NCBI GenBank assembly: GCA_021613535.1 | Contig: CP075493.1 | Coordinates: forward strand, 14,632,001-14,696,000 | Source of the DNA: Adineta vaga | Taxonomy: Eukaryota; Rotifera | Length of the DNA stretch: 64,000 nucleotides | Reading direction: 5' to 3' | In this document: positions 18,859-30,800 of the stretch, in pieces | How positions within the stretch are numbered: position 1 is the stretch's first letter | Layout of the letters: each line of letters starts with the position of its first letter | Notes under the pieces: generated by a model | What the model was told of the DNA's origin: nothing | Database searches by the model: none | Seen by the model: the letters and a program-made list of their open reading frames with translations, nothing else | Program-made: the position numbers and the translations under genes

Positions 18859-21182
18859 TTAGACAACGACCAATGGTGATTGATCTAACGCTGGTTTTAT
18901 CTTGACCTTAGGTTTATATGTCTGTAGACCTTCAGGAAAAATTATAAGTGGAACTGAAGTAGTTGTTCTATTAAGTAATGGTTCGAAATTATTAATTAAT
19001 AATGATTCTTTTATTAATAAATTATAGTTTTTGTTGTCTCTAGCTATGATCTTAAAGTTATTCCAATCCATTTTATGATTATTAGTATTTTCATGTTGCT
19101 TTACTGCTGAATGTGTTTGTTTGATTGGTTCAGGAATAGTTATATCAGTTGTTGATTTATGAAAATATTGTATAATTTTATTCTTATTTCTATCTGATCG
19201 TCTTAATGTAATAGAATTAACAGTTACATCACTAGAGACAGTATTAGTTATAGTTGTTTTATCAAATTCTGCTCCATGTTCTAGAAATCTTTTCTTAACA
19301 TGTCTACAAGTTTTACCTATATAACTAGCATCACAATTAGAGCAATTTAATTTATATACAACATTAGATTTAAGTAAATTAGGTATTTGATCTTTTATTG
19401 GAAAATAACGTGCTAGTGTTATCGGTGGTCTTTCAATTGCCTGAAATGAAATGTCTGGATCTATAACTTTTGTTATTTTAGATATCTGCTTTTTTAATAC
19501 ATTAGATGGTTCACCTATAAATGGTATGTCTAAAATAATTCTTTTTTTCTTTGCTAAATTATCTTTATTATTTATAGATTTATCATTAGATGTTTGTGTT
19601 TGTATTGAATTACTTTTTTCTATGTATCTAGTAAGTGTTTTTCGTATTTGAGCTTTTACAAAATTAATAGGATAACCATTTAGACTGCTGATAAATTCAA
19701 TAAATTTAAATTCTTCATGCATCTGTTTATATGAAGAACATATTCTTATAGCTCTGTAAATCATACAACTGATAGTACTAATTTTATATGAGTGTGGTAC
19801 GTTATGATTTCCATTTAGTTAATAATCCTGTATATGTTGGTTTTCGATAAATTGTTGTAGAAAATGAATTAGATATATGGTATGAATTATTATCAGTGGT
19901 AATGGTATTTGATCTTTTAATTTCAGATGAACAGTTAGGTGTATTAGATGTATTAATGTTATGGTTATTATTAAATTCAATAGGTGAATTACTCGATAGA
20001 TTATTATTTGAGAAAATGTAAGAATTATTCAATGATTTTGTTTCAAAATGAGTTGTTGATTCATTTTCATTTAAGTTTATGTAATGTGTTAATAAATTAG
20101 TATTGATTGTATTTAAATCTAATGAATTATTTGATCGATCAACTGTTGTATTTAATGGATTATTATTTAAACTATTCACGTATACCATTGAAGATTGATT
20201 TATATTATAGTTTGATTGAATTTTATTTAAAATAACATTATTTATATGTGTTATATTTGAATTATTCAATGGAATATTATTTAGATTAAAAGTAACTGTC
20301 TTATATGATTTCAACTTATGTTTGATAGTGTTATCTAGCTTAGAATTTGTATTGGTTGAGTTAATTCTCTTATCATTATCTAATAATGATTCATTTTCTA
20401 ATCTATTGTTTAGATTACTTGTTATATTAATATTTGTTGGTATGATATCAATTTGATTATTTGGATCACTTAATGCTGTATTATTTGAACTGTTATTCTC
20501 AATGACATCTGTATGTGTTGTTGGTTGATTTATATATACAATGGAGATCAAATTATGAACATTCATGTCACTTGTATTTGATGTATTACAAAAATTAGTT
20601 GTTCTATTGTTCGAATTATATCTGTATATAACATTTGATTTAGATTGATGCAAAATTCTATTATTTGAACATATGTTATGATCTATTGAATTCATATTGG
20701 TATTATTATCAACGTTTGAATTTGGAGATAAATTAATACTTTTATCAATATCTATTATTGAATTATTTTTTATTTTATTCTTTAGATTAGTTATTCTATT
20801 AGTATTTGTTGGTATGATATCAATTCGATTATTTGAATCAATTAATGTTGTATTATTTGAGCTATCATTCTCAATGATATCTGTATGTGTTGTTGGTTGA
20901 TTTATATACATGTTGGATGTCGAATTTTGACTAATAATGTCCTTTCTATTCGATGTGTTACAAGAGTTAGTTGTTGTATAGTTGCAATTATATGTACAAT
21001 TATCTTTTGATTTAGATTCACGTAAAATTTCGTTGTCTGGAATGATGTTGAGATCATTCGAATTAATATCAATCATCTTGTCAAAATTAGAAATCAATTT
21101 TTTATCTGAATCTTTTATTAACTTTGAAAACAATTTTCTATTATTATGTCTGATAGATGGATTGGTGTTAACGTTATTAGTC
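18859..21182 (-). pseudogene. 5'-truncated, frameshifted PLE ORF (Asn-rich segment, RT thumb and GIY-YIG)
   Basis: The minus copy retains the part of the PLE protein from the Asn-rich insertion through the thumb (TIYRKPTYTGLLTKWKS) to the GIY-YIG endonuclease (YIGKTCRHVKKRFLEH). Compared with the intact plus copy, an extra A in the TCATAACG context at about 19803-19806 creates a stop after LLTKWKS. This splits the frame into 21133-19802 and 19764-18859. The RT fingers and palm are missing. The 5' piece continues beyond the DNA transposon at 27071-27360. The copy cannot encode an active RT. Confidence 0.85.
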
Positions 21183-21206
21183 GACCCATGTCGTCATTTT
21201 TTTCTC

Positions 21207-21345
21207 CGTACCGGCGGTTTACCGCGGTTCCGCAAAAATCCGCCGGTATAAGGCGGTTCACCGACGGTTTTCACCGGTTCCATAAAAACCAGTGGTATAC
21301 CGTCGGTCTACCGGTGGTTTAAATTAATTTTACTAAAACCGACGG
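21207..21345. repeat. left subterminal GC-rich repeat array of the DNA transposon
   Basis: Variants of ACCGGCGGTTT / ACCGCGGTT / CACCGACGGTTTT recur about every 15-25 bases on both strands, in sharp contrast to the AT-rich surroundings. They probably bind the transposase or the second protein, as subterminal repeats do in CACTA elements. Confidence 0.75.
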
Positions 21346-21872
21346 TATACCGATATTGACTCATATTTGAAATATGATATTATTTTATAGAAAATATCAG
21401 ATTATTTTATTGAGTATTGTACAAAAAAATTTTTAAGAAAAAACAAACTTTTTTAGTAATAAACCGTCATTTAAATGACTGAATAAATTTTTATAGATGG
21501 CGCTGTAAAATTTCTGATTGGTGGACGATACTTTCTAACGGTTTTGCCGGCCGTTAGCGTTCATTTGCAATTTAGGCTACGACTACAAACGAGTTCAGTT
21601 GAAATGTAGTGTACTTGTTCGGTTGGAATTCATCTTTCATTATCATTAACCTTATTATTTTCATGTTGAAATTATTTATTCGAAAATTGTAAGTATTTAA
21701 GTTTTTGATCGGACTGTATTTTCAATAATTATTTTCATTATTAGATTCTCTATTCTATTCGATCTGCTCATACACTTGAAAGATTGTCACAATTATTGCC
21801 GGAACATGTAAGTAGAAAGTTTCTACTAGAAACTTCTGAAATTGTTGTTTTATTATTTGCTTTATTTTAGTA

Positions 21873-24579
21873 ATGGCCTCACAGAAGTTCTATTCTAGCA
21901 AAGTACTTTCACAGCGAGATCGTCGTTGTGAAAAACGACAACAAGCTGTTCGTTTCTCTGATTTACTTTCATCAGCATCTGAAGATTCTGATGGTGAAGC
22001 GAATGAACTTACTCTTCCAACTGTAGATTTAAATGCTCCACATGCTTCAACTGATGATGATTTACGTGATTATGAAGCAGATGATCATGATTTTGTTGAT
22101 GGAAATCCGAGTGATTATGATTATTCTCCGTCATTATTTGCTGGTGCATCTGTTACACTTCGTGCTGCGACAATGTCCATCATGAAATTTTCTATGGATA
22201 TTAATCTCGATAAATTTCATACAACAAAATTATTAAAATTAGTTAAATCATTGTTACCACAACCTAATCATTTGCCAACATCACATAAAAGTGTTTTAAA
22301 AGTATTTGGTCGGACAAGTACATTCGCTTCAAAATATGTTTGTGAAAAATGCGGCAATGATATAATTGTATCCACTGGTGGTGTAAGAAGATGTTCTAAT
22401 TCTAATTGTTCATATTCTAGTCGAAATTTAGTTAATAATCGATTTACTGAAATAGTCACAATGGACGTTCGATCCAGTATTCATTCTATTGTGAAAAGAA
22501 ATATCAATTTACTCGTGAATAATGAAAACATGTTTCCTGCTGGTGATATTATGAATGCCAATTTGTATTTAAATCGTAAAAAGAATGAAGTAAGTAAGAA
22601 ATTGATAGACTACATTTGCTCTACATTTTCGAGGAGAAGATAACTTATAGATCGTTTTTCAAAAGATATTTAGCTTGTTGATCGTTACAAACCGCAAACC
22701 TTAAAAATAAATTATTTTTGTTAATATGAATTATTTGTTCTTCGTAACGTTTATTGGAGACTTGATATGTTCAACTATCAATATTAATTCCTAAAATGAA
22801 ATAATGTTGTTCTTGTACTTCTTTAGGAGAAAACATTAACCCTTATGTTACATGCCGATGGTGCCCCACTTGTTCGAAGTACTCAACAAAATCTTTGGCC
22901 TTTATTCGCCTCGATAGTAGAAATTCCTCCACCAATTCGTGAATATCAACACAATATAATTACACTCGCTTTGTGGTCAAGTCGAAAAAAACCCGATATT
23001 GATGTTTTTTTACAACCTGTTCTTACTCAGATCAAGTCACTTATGAACCATGGTACAACTATTTCAATTGACAATCAAGAATATCATTTTTGTATTCAAA
23101 TTCAAGGTTTTATTGCGGATCTACCAGCAAAATCATTGTTTTTTAAAACAATCAATTTTAATGGAAATCATGCTTGTACGTGGTGTATGGCTCATGGTAA
23201 GGTTATATTTTAAGTTTATATTTGTTGAGAGTTTTTTCTTGTTAATCTCTTTCGTTAAGTATTGCCTCTAATAGTTTTACTTAATTTTAGGTCAGTATAG
23301 CTTTCATTCTCGTACTATGCTGTATCCATATGATCAAAATAATAATAATAAACCACGAACACATGATGAATTCTTACGTGATGCTCAATTAGCTGGTATG
23401 AAGAATGAAAGAACAAAAAATGAAGTTTTAGTGAATGGTGTACGTGGCTTTTCACCACTACTCTCAATTCTATACTACCCAATATGTGTTTTATATGATT
23501 ACATGCATCTGGTGTGCTTGAACCACATTAAAATGCTTATTAAACGGTGGCAATCGTTTCCACAAACTTTTGATGATACATCAGTTGATCGCCGATTGTC
23601 AATTCAACGTTTACCTCATAATATAAAGGTTCGTTTTGACTTTTCTATAAAAGAAGTGATTCATTGGAAAGCCAAACACGGCCGCTTATTTGTTTTATAT
23701 ATTGGTCTTCCAATTCTAATTGATATTATACCTGCTTCATTTCTTTTTCATTTCGCGGTTTATGCATCTGCAATTAAACTTCTTCATGCGCCTGAAAATG
23801 AATCTGAAATTGACTTAGCTGAAAAATTACTCAATTTTTATTGTCGATCTTCGTCGCTCATTTATGGTTCAACAATAGAATTGTATAGTTTACATGCACA
23901 CCTTCATTTGGCAGAGCAAGTTCGATATCATGGTGGATTATCATATACATCGGCATTTGCATTTGAATCATGCATTCGTTACACAAAAAACAAAACTCAT
24001 GGTACACGTAATTTAGCTTCTCAGATCGGCTATTGGACAGATATGGCTTCTATTATTGATCAATCAGTAGTTCCTGTTCACGAATCAGCTGGTGTTGATG
24101 AGATTTTACTCGGAAATTCTCTACTTGATCAATTTCGTTCGAAACTTGTGGCATTTTCCGGATCACACGTGGTCAAATATTACAAACGATTTAAACGTCC
24201 ATTTATTACATTTCATTCTGTGCTGTATGATAAATCGTTCAAATGTGTTAGTCACATCATTTCGTATAAACATGATGTTGAAGATCATATTCTTTATGGC
24301 GATTGTATTATATTCATTGAAATTAATAGTAATTATTTTGTATTAGTCAAACATTATCAAGAAGTTGCACCATCTAATCGTCTATCGTCAATTCTCAAGA
24401 TTCGTGATCCTGATACTGGTCAAATTCCTGTATTAATTGATCGCTTATATTCTATGCAAACAAAAACTAACGTCTTTGATATACTTCCGATGTCTAGAAT
24501 AAGACATAAATGCATTTCAATACCAGTTAAAGATTACTTTTGCTTGACAGAAATTCGAAATGATTTTGAACATGATTAA
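21873..24579 (+). CDS. Tnp2-like transposase of the DNA transposon
   Basis: Three exons (21873-22589, 22827-23196, 23291-24579) join in frame to 791 residues. The N-terminal ~110 residues are acidic and low-complexity. A Cys4-like knuckle follows near residue 160 (CEKCGNDIIV, then CSNSNCSYS). The catalytic-type core begins LTLMLHADGAPLVRSTQQN with LWPLFASIVEIPPPIRE, matching the Tnp2 transposase pattern in which the Asp after LHA is a candidate DDE acid. Further on are CTWCMAHG, LYDYMHLVCLNHIK and the helical ELYSLHAHLHLAEQVRYHGG region, where His/Glu residues are typical of the family. No stops interrupt the spliced frame, so it may be functional. It would cut and join the transposon ends. 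Confidence 0.78.
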
Positions 24580-24634
24580 TTATTTTTATGGAAACTAAAG
24601 TTTAACTCATTTGACTTTTTCAGATTTTGTCAAC

Positions 24635-26648
24635 ATGTCTTCATCATCTGTCAGCACCACCAAAAAGAAAATTTTCTTTACAACTAACATGGCTAGTCGT
24701 GTGTTTCCGTGTCTTCTTGCTGCAAGTCAATCTTCATCATTATCTTCTGTTACAAAATCGTCTTCAACAGTTGATAGTATGTACAGTGTTATCTAATTTA
24801 ATAAAGCATCTGACATATGAGTTTTTATATTTAGGTTCATCGACGGCAATCGTTCAATCACAACAATCAAATTCAACTGCAGGTAATATTTATACTTCTA
24901 ATTTAGCGTATCTGTATTCTTTTGAAGGTCATCGTGCTATTCAATCAAAACAAGAGCTCAACAAACCATTGCAATCGTCGTCGTCTGTATCAGGTAACAA
25001 TATTTCGTTTTATTTGCATTCAGTTCTCACAAAAATTTCAACTAGCTATACAATATTTTGTTTTTCGTTGATATTTATTTTCTTTCAGTGGATCATCTCA
25101 ATGATTTGTTGGACAAACATATACTCGATTCCCAACAACCAGATATTACTGTTACTGATGATAAAAATAATGAATCCGATGAATATGAAGAAGTACCAGT
25201 ACCTCTACTACCATCAGCACTAAGTCCAAGTGTTAAACGAGCTTTCAAGGGAGTTTCATCGGTAAGCCAACTAAACTTCTTGAGCGCGACAAAATTCAAA
25301 TGAATACATACAATTTTATATAGAAAATATGAAATTCTATACTAATTCAGACGACATATTCATGGTTTGATGTTCTGGCAAGATAAAAATTATAGAATGA
25401 GTTTTATTTTATCCCAAATGCCACAATAAGTAATGGTAGTTGTCAGCTTTCATGTATATTCTTCATATGTGAGGTGAGAAAGGAATGTTAGTGTTAGGTT
25501 TGGTAGGGAATCGCTTTTAAACTATTCAATTTTGTAGAGATAGTTCACAAATTTTCTCTATAGGAAAAGAGAGTTGAGGTGTGATTAGTATATTCTTATT
25601 GAATGTAATAGATGCCGCAGAACACAGTCGATTGATTTCACATTTGTTTTAGGGAGTTTCGATCTCAACAAAACGATGCAAGAAAAATAACAAAGAGAAT
25701 GTTGACGTTGAATCAGATGATGATGAAAAACATGGTGACGAATATTCATCTTCATTTCAAAAGAAGGTTTTGATTAAATTAAAACAAGGAGAAATTGATG
25801 GTCAGTATAATCGACGAATGTTTGAACAATTGCTGACACAACATCAACGACATGAAGCCACACAAAAACTTATTCTAGAAAATCAGAAAAAAATAAAGAA
25901 AGTTTTATTGAAAAATAAAGTAAGTATTTATAAACATAATGATATGTCTCACTACATTTTTGTTGATTGTAGATTTATGTTGATATTGAAGAAGAAATTA
26001 ATCCTATGGAAGGTGCTCGAACAGATGATGATGGAAATTTATATCCTTCAGAGTTGGTAAGGTATTTTTTCTTGTTTCTTGGATTATCAGATATTTCTAT
26101 AATTTAGCCGTATTCAACTGATGGTGGTGAAACAAATTTTGATGCTTTACATATTCATGGTGATCCGATGAAAAAAAACTTATTTGCGTTGAAATTAGTG
26201 GATGAACTATTTTCTGAAGATGAACTGCTTGAACTTGATCCTTTGACAAAGAAAAATGAACTCCTCTCACATCCAAGTTACTTGTTCATTAAAGGTACGT
26301 TGCAGTCATTCTTCAACATGATAGACAGAAGAATAATACGTAGGAGAAATTGAGCAGACATTTTGAAGGTTTTAGTAAATTTAATGTATCAACTTGTCAT
26401 ATATGATACGGAATATCCTTTTAGACAAGTTTCTGAATAGAAAATTAAAGAAATTTTCAAATAATATTTTACAGAGGTCAATATTTTCCTCTTATTTTTA
26501 TTTAGAAGCTGTAAGAGTCAAATTTCGACTTACAACAGCAAAATTAGCAATCGAATGGCCAAATATTCATGAAGCTATATTAAACAAACGAAGAAATTGG
26601 AAGAAAGACAAAAAACCTGTAGTTACAAGTCATGTAATTGATGCGTGA
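24635..26648 (+). CDS. second transposon protein with BEN-like domain
   Basis: Eight short exons join in frame: 24635-24776, 24835-24882, 24928-24993, 25089-25261, 25653-25919, 25973-26056, 26108-26294 and 26506-26648. All introns are GT-AG. The N-terminus is Ser/Thr/Gln-rich, the middle is acidic (VESDDDEKHGDEYSSS) with a predicted coiled coil (RRMFEQLLTQHQRHEATQK), and the C-terminus has LFALKLVDELFSEDELLELD followed by AVRVKFRLTTAKLAIEWPNI. This resembles BEN domains (LLDxLFSxEEL... plus a C-terminal helix), which bind DNA. It starts 56 bases after the transposase stop, behind a TTTTTCAG site, so it may share a transcript by alternative splicing. Its likely role is binding the subterminal repeats, analogous to TnpA (inference). 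Confidence 0.65.
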
Positions 26649-26937
26649 GTTTTTTATTCGAATGCATCAGTTTTTTCTTGTTTATATTTCACCTGGTGTT
26701 TTTTAAACTATAACTAATTGTACAAATGCGAAAACGTGTCACTTTTTTGTTATGTGTAATTTGTGAAATGTGATAAATCTATTTTTTGTAAATTTTTTTT
26801 ACGAAACTTCTTTCTGGACATGTGTAATTTCTCTTATGTGATCATGAAAACTGAAAATAAAATACAATGGAACCACAATATGCGTAAAAAGTTCTCGATA
26901 AGGAAGCCGTAGAAATAAGCAATTTAAGAGAAAAAAA

Positions 26938-27056
26938 CCGGCGGTTAACCGCGAGAAACCGGCAAAAACCGCGGAAAACCGGCGGTTTTTAGGCGGTATA
27001 CTCTTCAGTTCTACGATCGGTCTACCGCCGGTTAACCGGCGGTTTTTATGCGGTTC
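26938..27056. repeat. right subterminal GC-rich repeat array of the DNA transposon
   Basis: Repeats of ACCGGCGGTTAACCGC, AACCGCGG and ACCGCCGGTTAACCGG mirror the left array. Some units are perfect palindromes such as CCGGTTAACCGG. Confidence 0.75.
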
Positions 27057-27070
27057 GTAGCACATGGGGA

Positions 27071-27360
27071 GATATCTGTTGCATTATTATTGACTATATT
27101 TGTTTGATCAATATGTGTATTATTAGATTTATTATTTACACTCGTTATTGTTTTGTTTTTAGTTTCAATTAATGATTTAATAAATGCATCGATCTTTTGA
27201 TTATGATCTGTATTTGAAGATGAAGAACTATTTCTATTAGACTTTTGTCGTTGTTCAATATTATTGTTGTTATTGTTTTTATTTCTTTTATTATTATTAT
27301 TATTAGAATAAATAGAAGAAGATTTCGATGATTTATCTTTACGTTCTTTTGTTTCTTTGA
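27071..27360 (-). pseudogene. 5' piece of the truncated minus-strand PLE
   Basis: This encodes the start of the Asn-rich insertion (KETKERKDKSSKSSSIYS...), identical to the intact copy from about 29690. PLE similarity stops abruptly at 27360 within the shared bases TCAAAG. The remaining ~290 bases to 27653 match nothing else in the window, which is typical of 5' truncation or template switching. Confidence 0.75.
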
Positions 27361-27653
27361 CCTTATAAGAAGATGATCTTTTGTTAGTATAGTATAATCG
27401 TGTTGATGTGAAATAATTTGAATGATTGATAAATGAAGACATAAGATAGAATGGTAAAATACTCATTTTTTCTGGTTCGAATAAAAAAATCGATAAATAG
27501 CTCTTAAACGAATGAAGTTAAACTTATCATGGTAATATAAATTAAAGCCTTGTAAGGTTGTTTATAAAGATTCTGATTGGCATATAGAATAGCTGTTTTG
27601 TTTTCTTTCTTTGGTCCTTTCTCTTGCTTTCTATATGAATCATTTAACATCTG

Positions 27654-27880
27654 GTCTTGAAAATGAGGTGTTAATCCTCGAAACGTCGACGAATATTGTC
27701 AATTTTTTTTCTTTTGTAAATTAATATTATTTATTCAATAAATCATAATCATTGAAATAAATAATTATTTATTAATTTTAATTAAAATTTAAAATTAAAT
27801 ATCAAATGAAAAAATTTAAAGCTGCTGTAATAATGATTAAGTTTATTCTCAAAATATTGCCCATAAAGAAATGGAATTAT
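27654..27880 (+). repeat. PLE 5' pseudo-LTR with hammerhead-like motif
   Basis: The 227-base block is nearly identical to 32444-32670. It begins GTCTTGAAAATGAGG and contains CCTCGAAACGTCGACG. GAGG at about 27666 can pair with CCTC before GAAAC, resembling stem II of the hammerhead motifs described in PLE pseudo-LTRs. The last 36 bases (27845-27880) are the tail absent from the minus copy. Confidence 0.75.
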
Positions 27881-30800
27881 ATTCAAATAATAGGGCAGCA
27901 ATATGGGTCTGTGATTGGAAAAAATGTATTTTTCTATGGCAAGCACCAGCTCAAGATGTCAAAGATTAAGCTGGACTTGGATTTTTTACGAACATGTAAA
28001 CGAGAAAAATTAATTCCAAAATTCGTTCAATTTAAGATCCCATCGACGCATCAACATCATCGACGGGCTATTAATAGTTGTTACGAACAAATGTTACTCA
28101 ATGAATTAAAGCAGAAGAAAAGTGAGTTATCTCGTTTGTATCGTATAGACAGAAATTGTAAGACGTTGTTAAATCTTGACCTGAATCATTTATATGTATG
28201 TAGATTAGAGAGAATTATTAATAAGTTGGTACTATTAAAAGAAACAAAAATCAGGAAAACTCATGTAAGAAAATTAAATAATTTACGTAACAAACAAAAT
28301 CCAAAAACACAATCAGTTAAATCTATTTTATCGCCAATAACTAATTTATCAAAGAGAATTTTAACAGATAAAGAAATAAATATATTAGAAAATGGTTTAA
28401 ATTTTGTTTTACCAGATAACAAATTTGATGAAATGTCATTCATAAGTAATATTGAAACTTTTTTCGTTGAAGTATTAGGTCATTGTACTGACAAAAAGGA
28501 TTATGAAGAAAAAGATGCGGATGAAGAAATAAAATATAATCTATCACCAATTCAATTGCAATATGCTAGTAAAATCAGATCAGTTTGTAATCATTTTCGT
28601 AAGAATGCTAATAAGATAATAAATATACATAAACATGAAACTATTCAATTTAAAAACATTTTGAAAAATCTTTCTAAGGACAAATCAATATTAATCACAA
28701 AGCCAGATAAAGGCAAAGGAATTGTACTAATTGATAGAGAAGAATATAATAATAAGATGCTTGATTTATTAAAAGATTGTAATACATTTAAAATCATTGA
28801 ATGTGATGAAACTATAATACAAGAAGAGAGATTGATACGTAAATTAATACAGTTGAAAAATGAAGGTTTTATAAGTGAAAAAGAATATTATGTTTGTCGA
28901 CCAAGAGGCTCTCAACCAGCTCGAATTTATGGTTTACCTAAAATTCACAAACAAGGAGCACCTCTTCGACCGATTGTGTCAGCTTCAGGAACATTCAATT
29001 ATAAATTAGCAAAGTTATTAGCTACTAAACTTGATCACTTGAGAAGAAACGATAGAATAATTAAAGATACTTTTACATTTGTTGATGAATTGCTTACATT
29101 GAAATTTGATAATTCTCAGATAAAAATGATGTCATTTGATATAACGAGTTTGTTTACCAATGTTCCACTAGATCGAACGATTGAAATTATACTTGATAAA
29201 TTGTATGGATTGCAACACACATGTACTTATAGTGATAAAAAACGTGATGATTGGTGTAACAAATGTAAAAATAGATTTGAAATGAAATATCTACTTGAAA
29301 CATCAACTAAAGAAACTAATTTTACTTTCAATAATAAAATTTATTCACAAATCAATGGTGTAGCCATGGGGTCTCCACTTGGACCTTTATTCGCAGATAT
29401 ATATGTCAATCATTTAGAAGATAAACTAATGTCACGTTTGAAAAATAATGGTTTATTGTATTGGAGAAGATTCGTTGATGACACATATGCTATAATAAAG
29501 AAAGATGCTAATGTCGATAAGATAATTGATATATTAAATAGTTTCGATAATTCTATAGTTTTTACTTTCGAAGAAGAGAAAAACAATTCATTACCATTCC
29601 TCGACATAAACATCACTAGAATACCTAATAATATCATAACCATTAATAAAAACAACGGATCTAATGACAAGCCAATCAACAATACACCCTTCAAAGAAAC
29701 AAAAGAACGTAAAGATAAATCATCGAAATCTTCTTCTATTTATTCTAATAATAATAATAATAAAAGAAATAAAAACAATAACAACAATAATATTGAACAA
29801 CGACAAAAGTCTAATAGAAATAGTTCTTCATCTTCAAATACAGATCATAATCAAAAGATCGATGCATTTATTAAATCATTAATTGAAACTAAAAACAAAA
29901 CAATAACGAGTGTAAATAATAAATCTAATAATACACATATTGATCAAACAAATATAGTCAATAATAATGCAACAGATATCTCGACTAATAACGTTAACAC
30001 CAATCCATCTATCAGACATAATAATAGAAAATTGTTTTCAAAGTTAATAAAAGATTCAGATAAAAAATTGATTTCTAATTTTGACAAGATGATTGATATT
30101 AATTCGAATGATCTCAACATTATTCCAGACAACGAAATTTTACGTGAATCTAAATCAAAAGATAATTGTACATATAATTGCAACTATACAACAACTAACT
30201 CTTGTAACACATCGAATAGAAAGGACATTATTAGTCAAAATTCGACATCCAACATGTATATAAATCAACCAACAACACATACAGATATCATTGAGAATGA
30301 TAGCTCAAATAATACAACATTAATTGATTCAAATAATCGAATTGATATCATACCAACAAATACTAATAGAATAACTAATCTAAAGAATAAAATAAAAAAT
30401 AATTCAATAATAGATATTGATAAAAGTATTAATTTATCTCCAAATTCAAACGTTGATAATAATACCAATATGAATTCAATAGATCATAACATATGTTCAA
30501 ATAATAGAATTTTGCATCAATCTAAATCAAATGTTATATACAGATATAATTCGAACAATAGAACAACTAATTTTTGTAATACATCAAATACAAGTGACAT
30601 GAATGTTCATAATTTGATCTCCATTGTATATATAAATCAACCAACAACACATACAGATGTCATTGAGAATAACAGTTCAAATAATACAGCATTAAGTGAT
30701 CCAAATAATCAAATTGATATCATACCAACAAATATTAATATAACAAGTAATCTAAACAATAGATTAGAAAATGAATCATTATTAGATAATGATAAGAGAA

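Larger units (their letters stand above)
21185..27068 (+). mobile_element. CACTA/EnSpm-like DNA transposon inserted into the PLE
   Basis: The element begins CCCATGT (21185-21191) and ends with the inverse ACATGGG (27062-27068). GA flanks both sides (21183-21184, 27069-27070). The intact PLE copy has the empty site GTCGAGATATCTG (reverse complement at about 29970-29982), with GA once, which defines a 2-base duplication. Inside are a three-exon Tnp2-like transposase and an eight-exon second gene with a BEN-like domain, both on the plus strand. GC-rich subterminal repeats lie at each end. Length is 5,884 bases. Superfamily assignment to CACTA/EnSpm rests on the 2-base duplication, the CCC-type end and the transposase, and is moderately secure. 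Confidence 0.82.

Noticed and set aside
19451-20900. Open frames on the strand opposite the PLE Asn-rich segment (also mirrored at 29944-30468)
   Set aside because: They are antisense shadows of Asn codons (ATT/ATA giving Ile/Leu runs).
29744-29800. AAT/AAC-rich tract as a microsatellite or CRISPR-like array
   Set aside because: It is the codon run of the Asn-rich protein segment, with no spacers or constant repeats.
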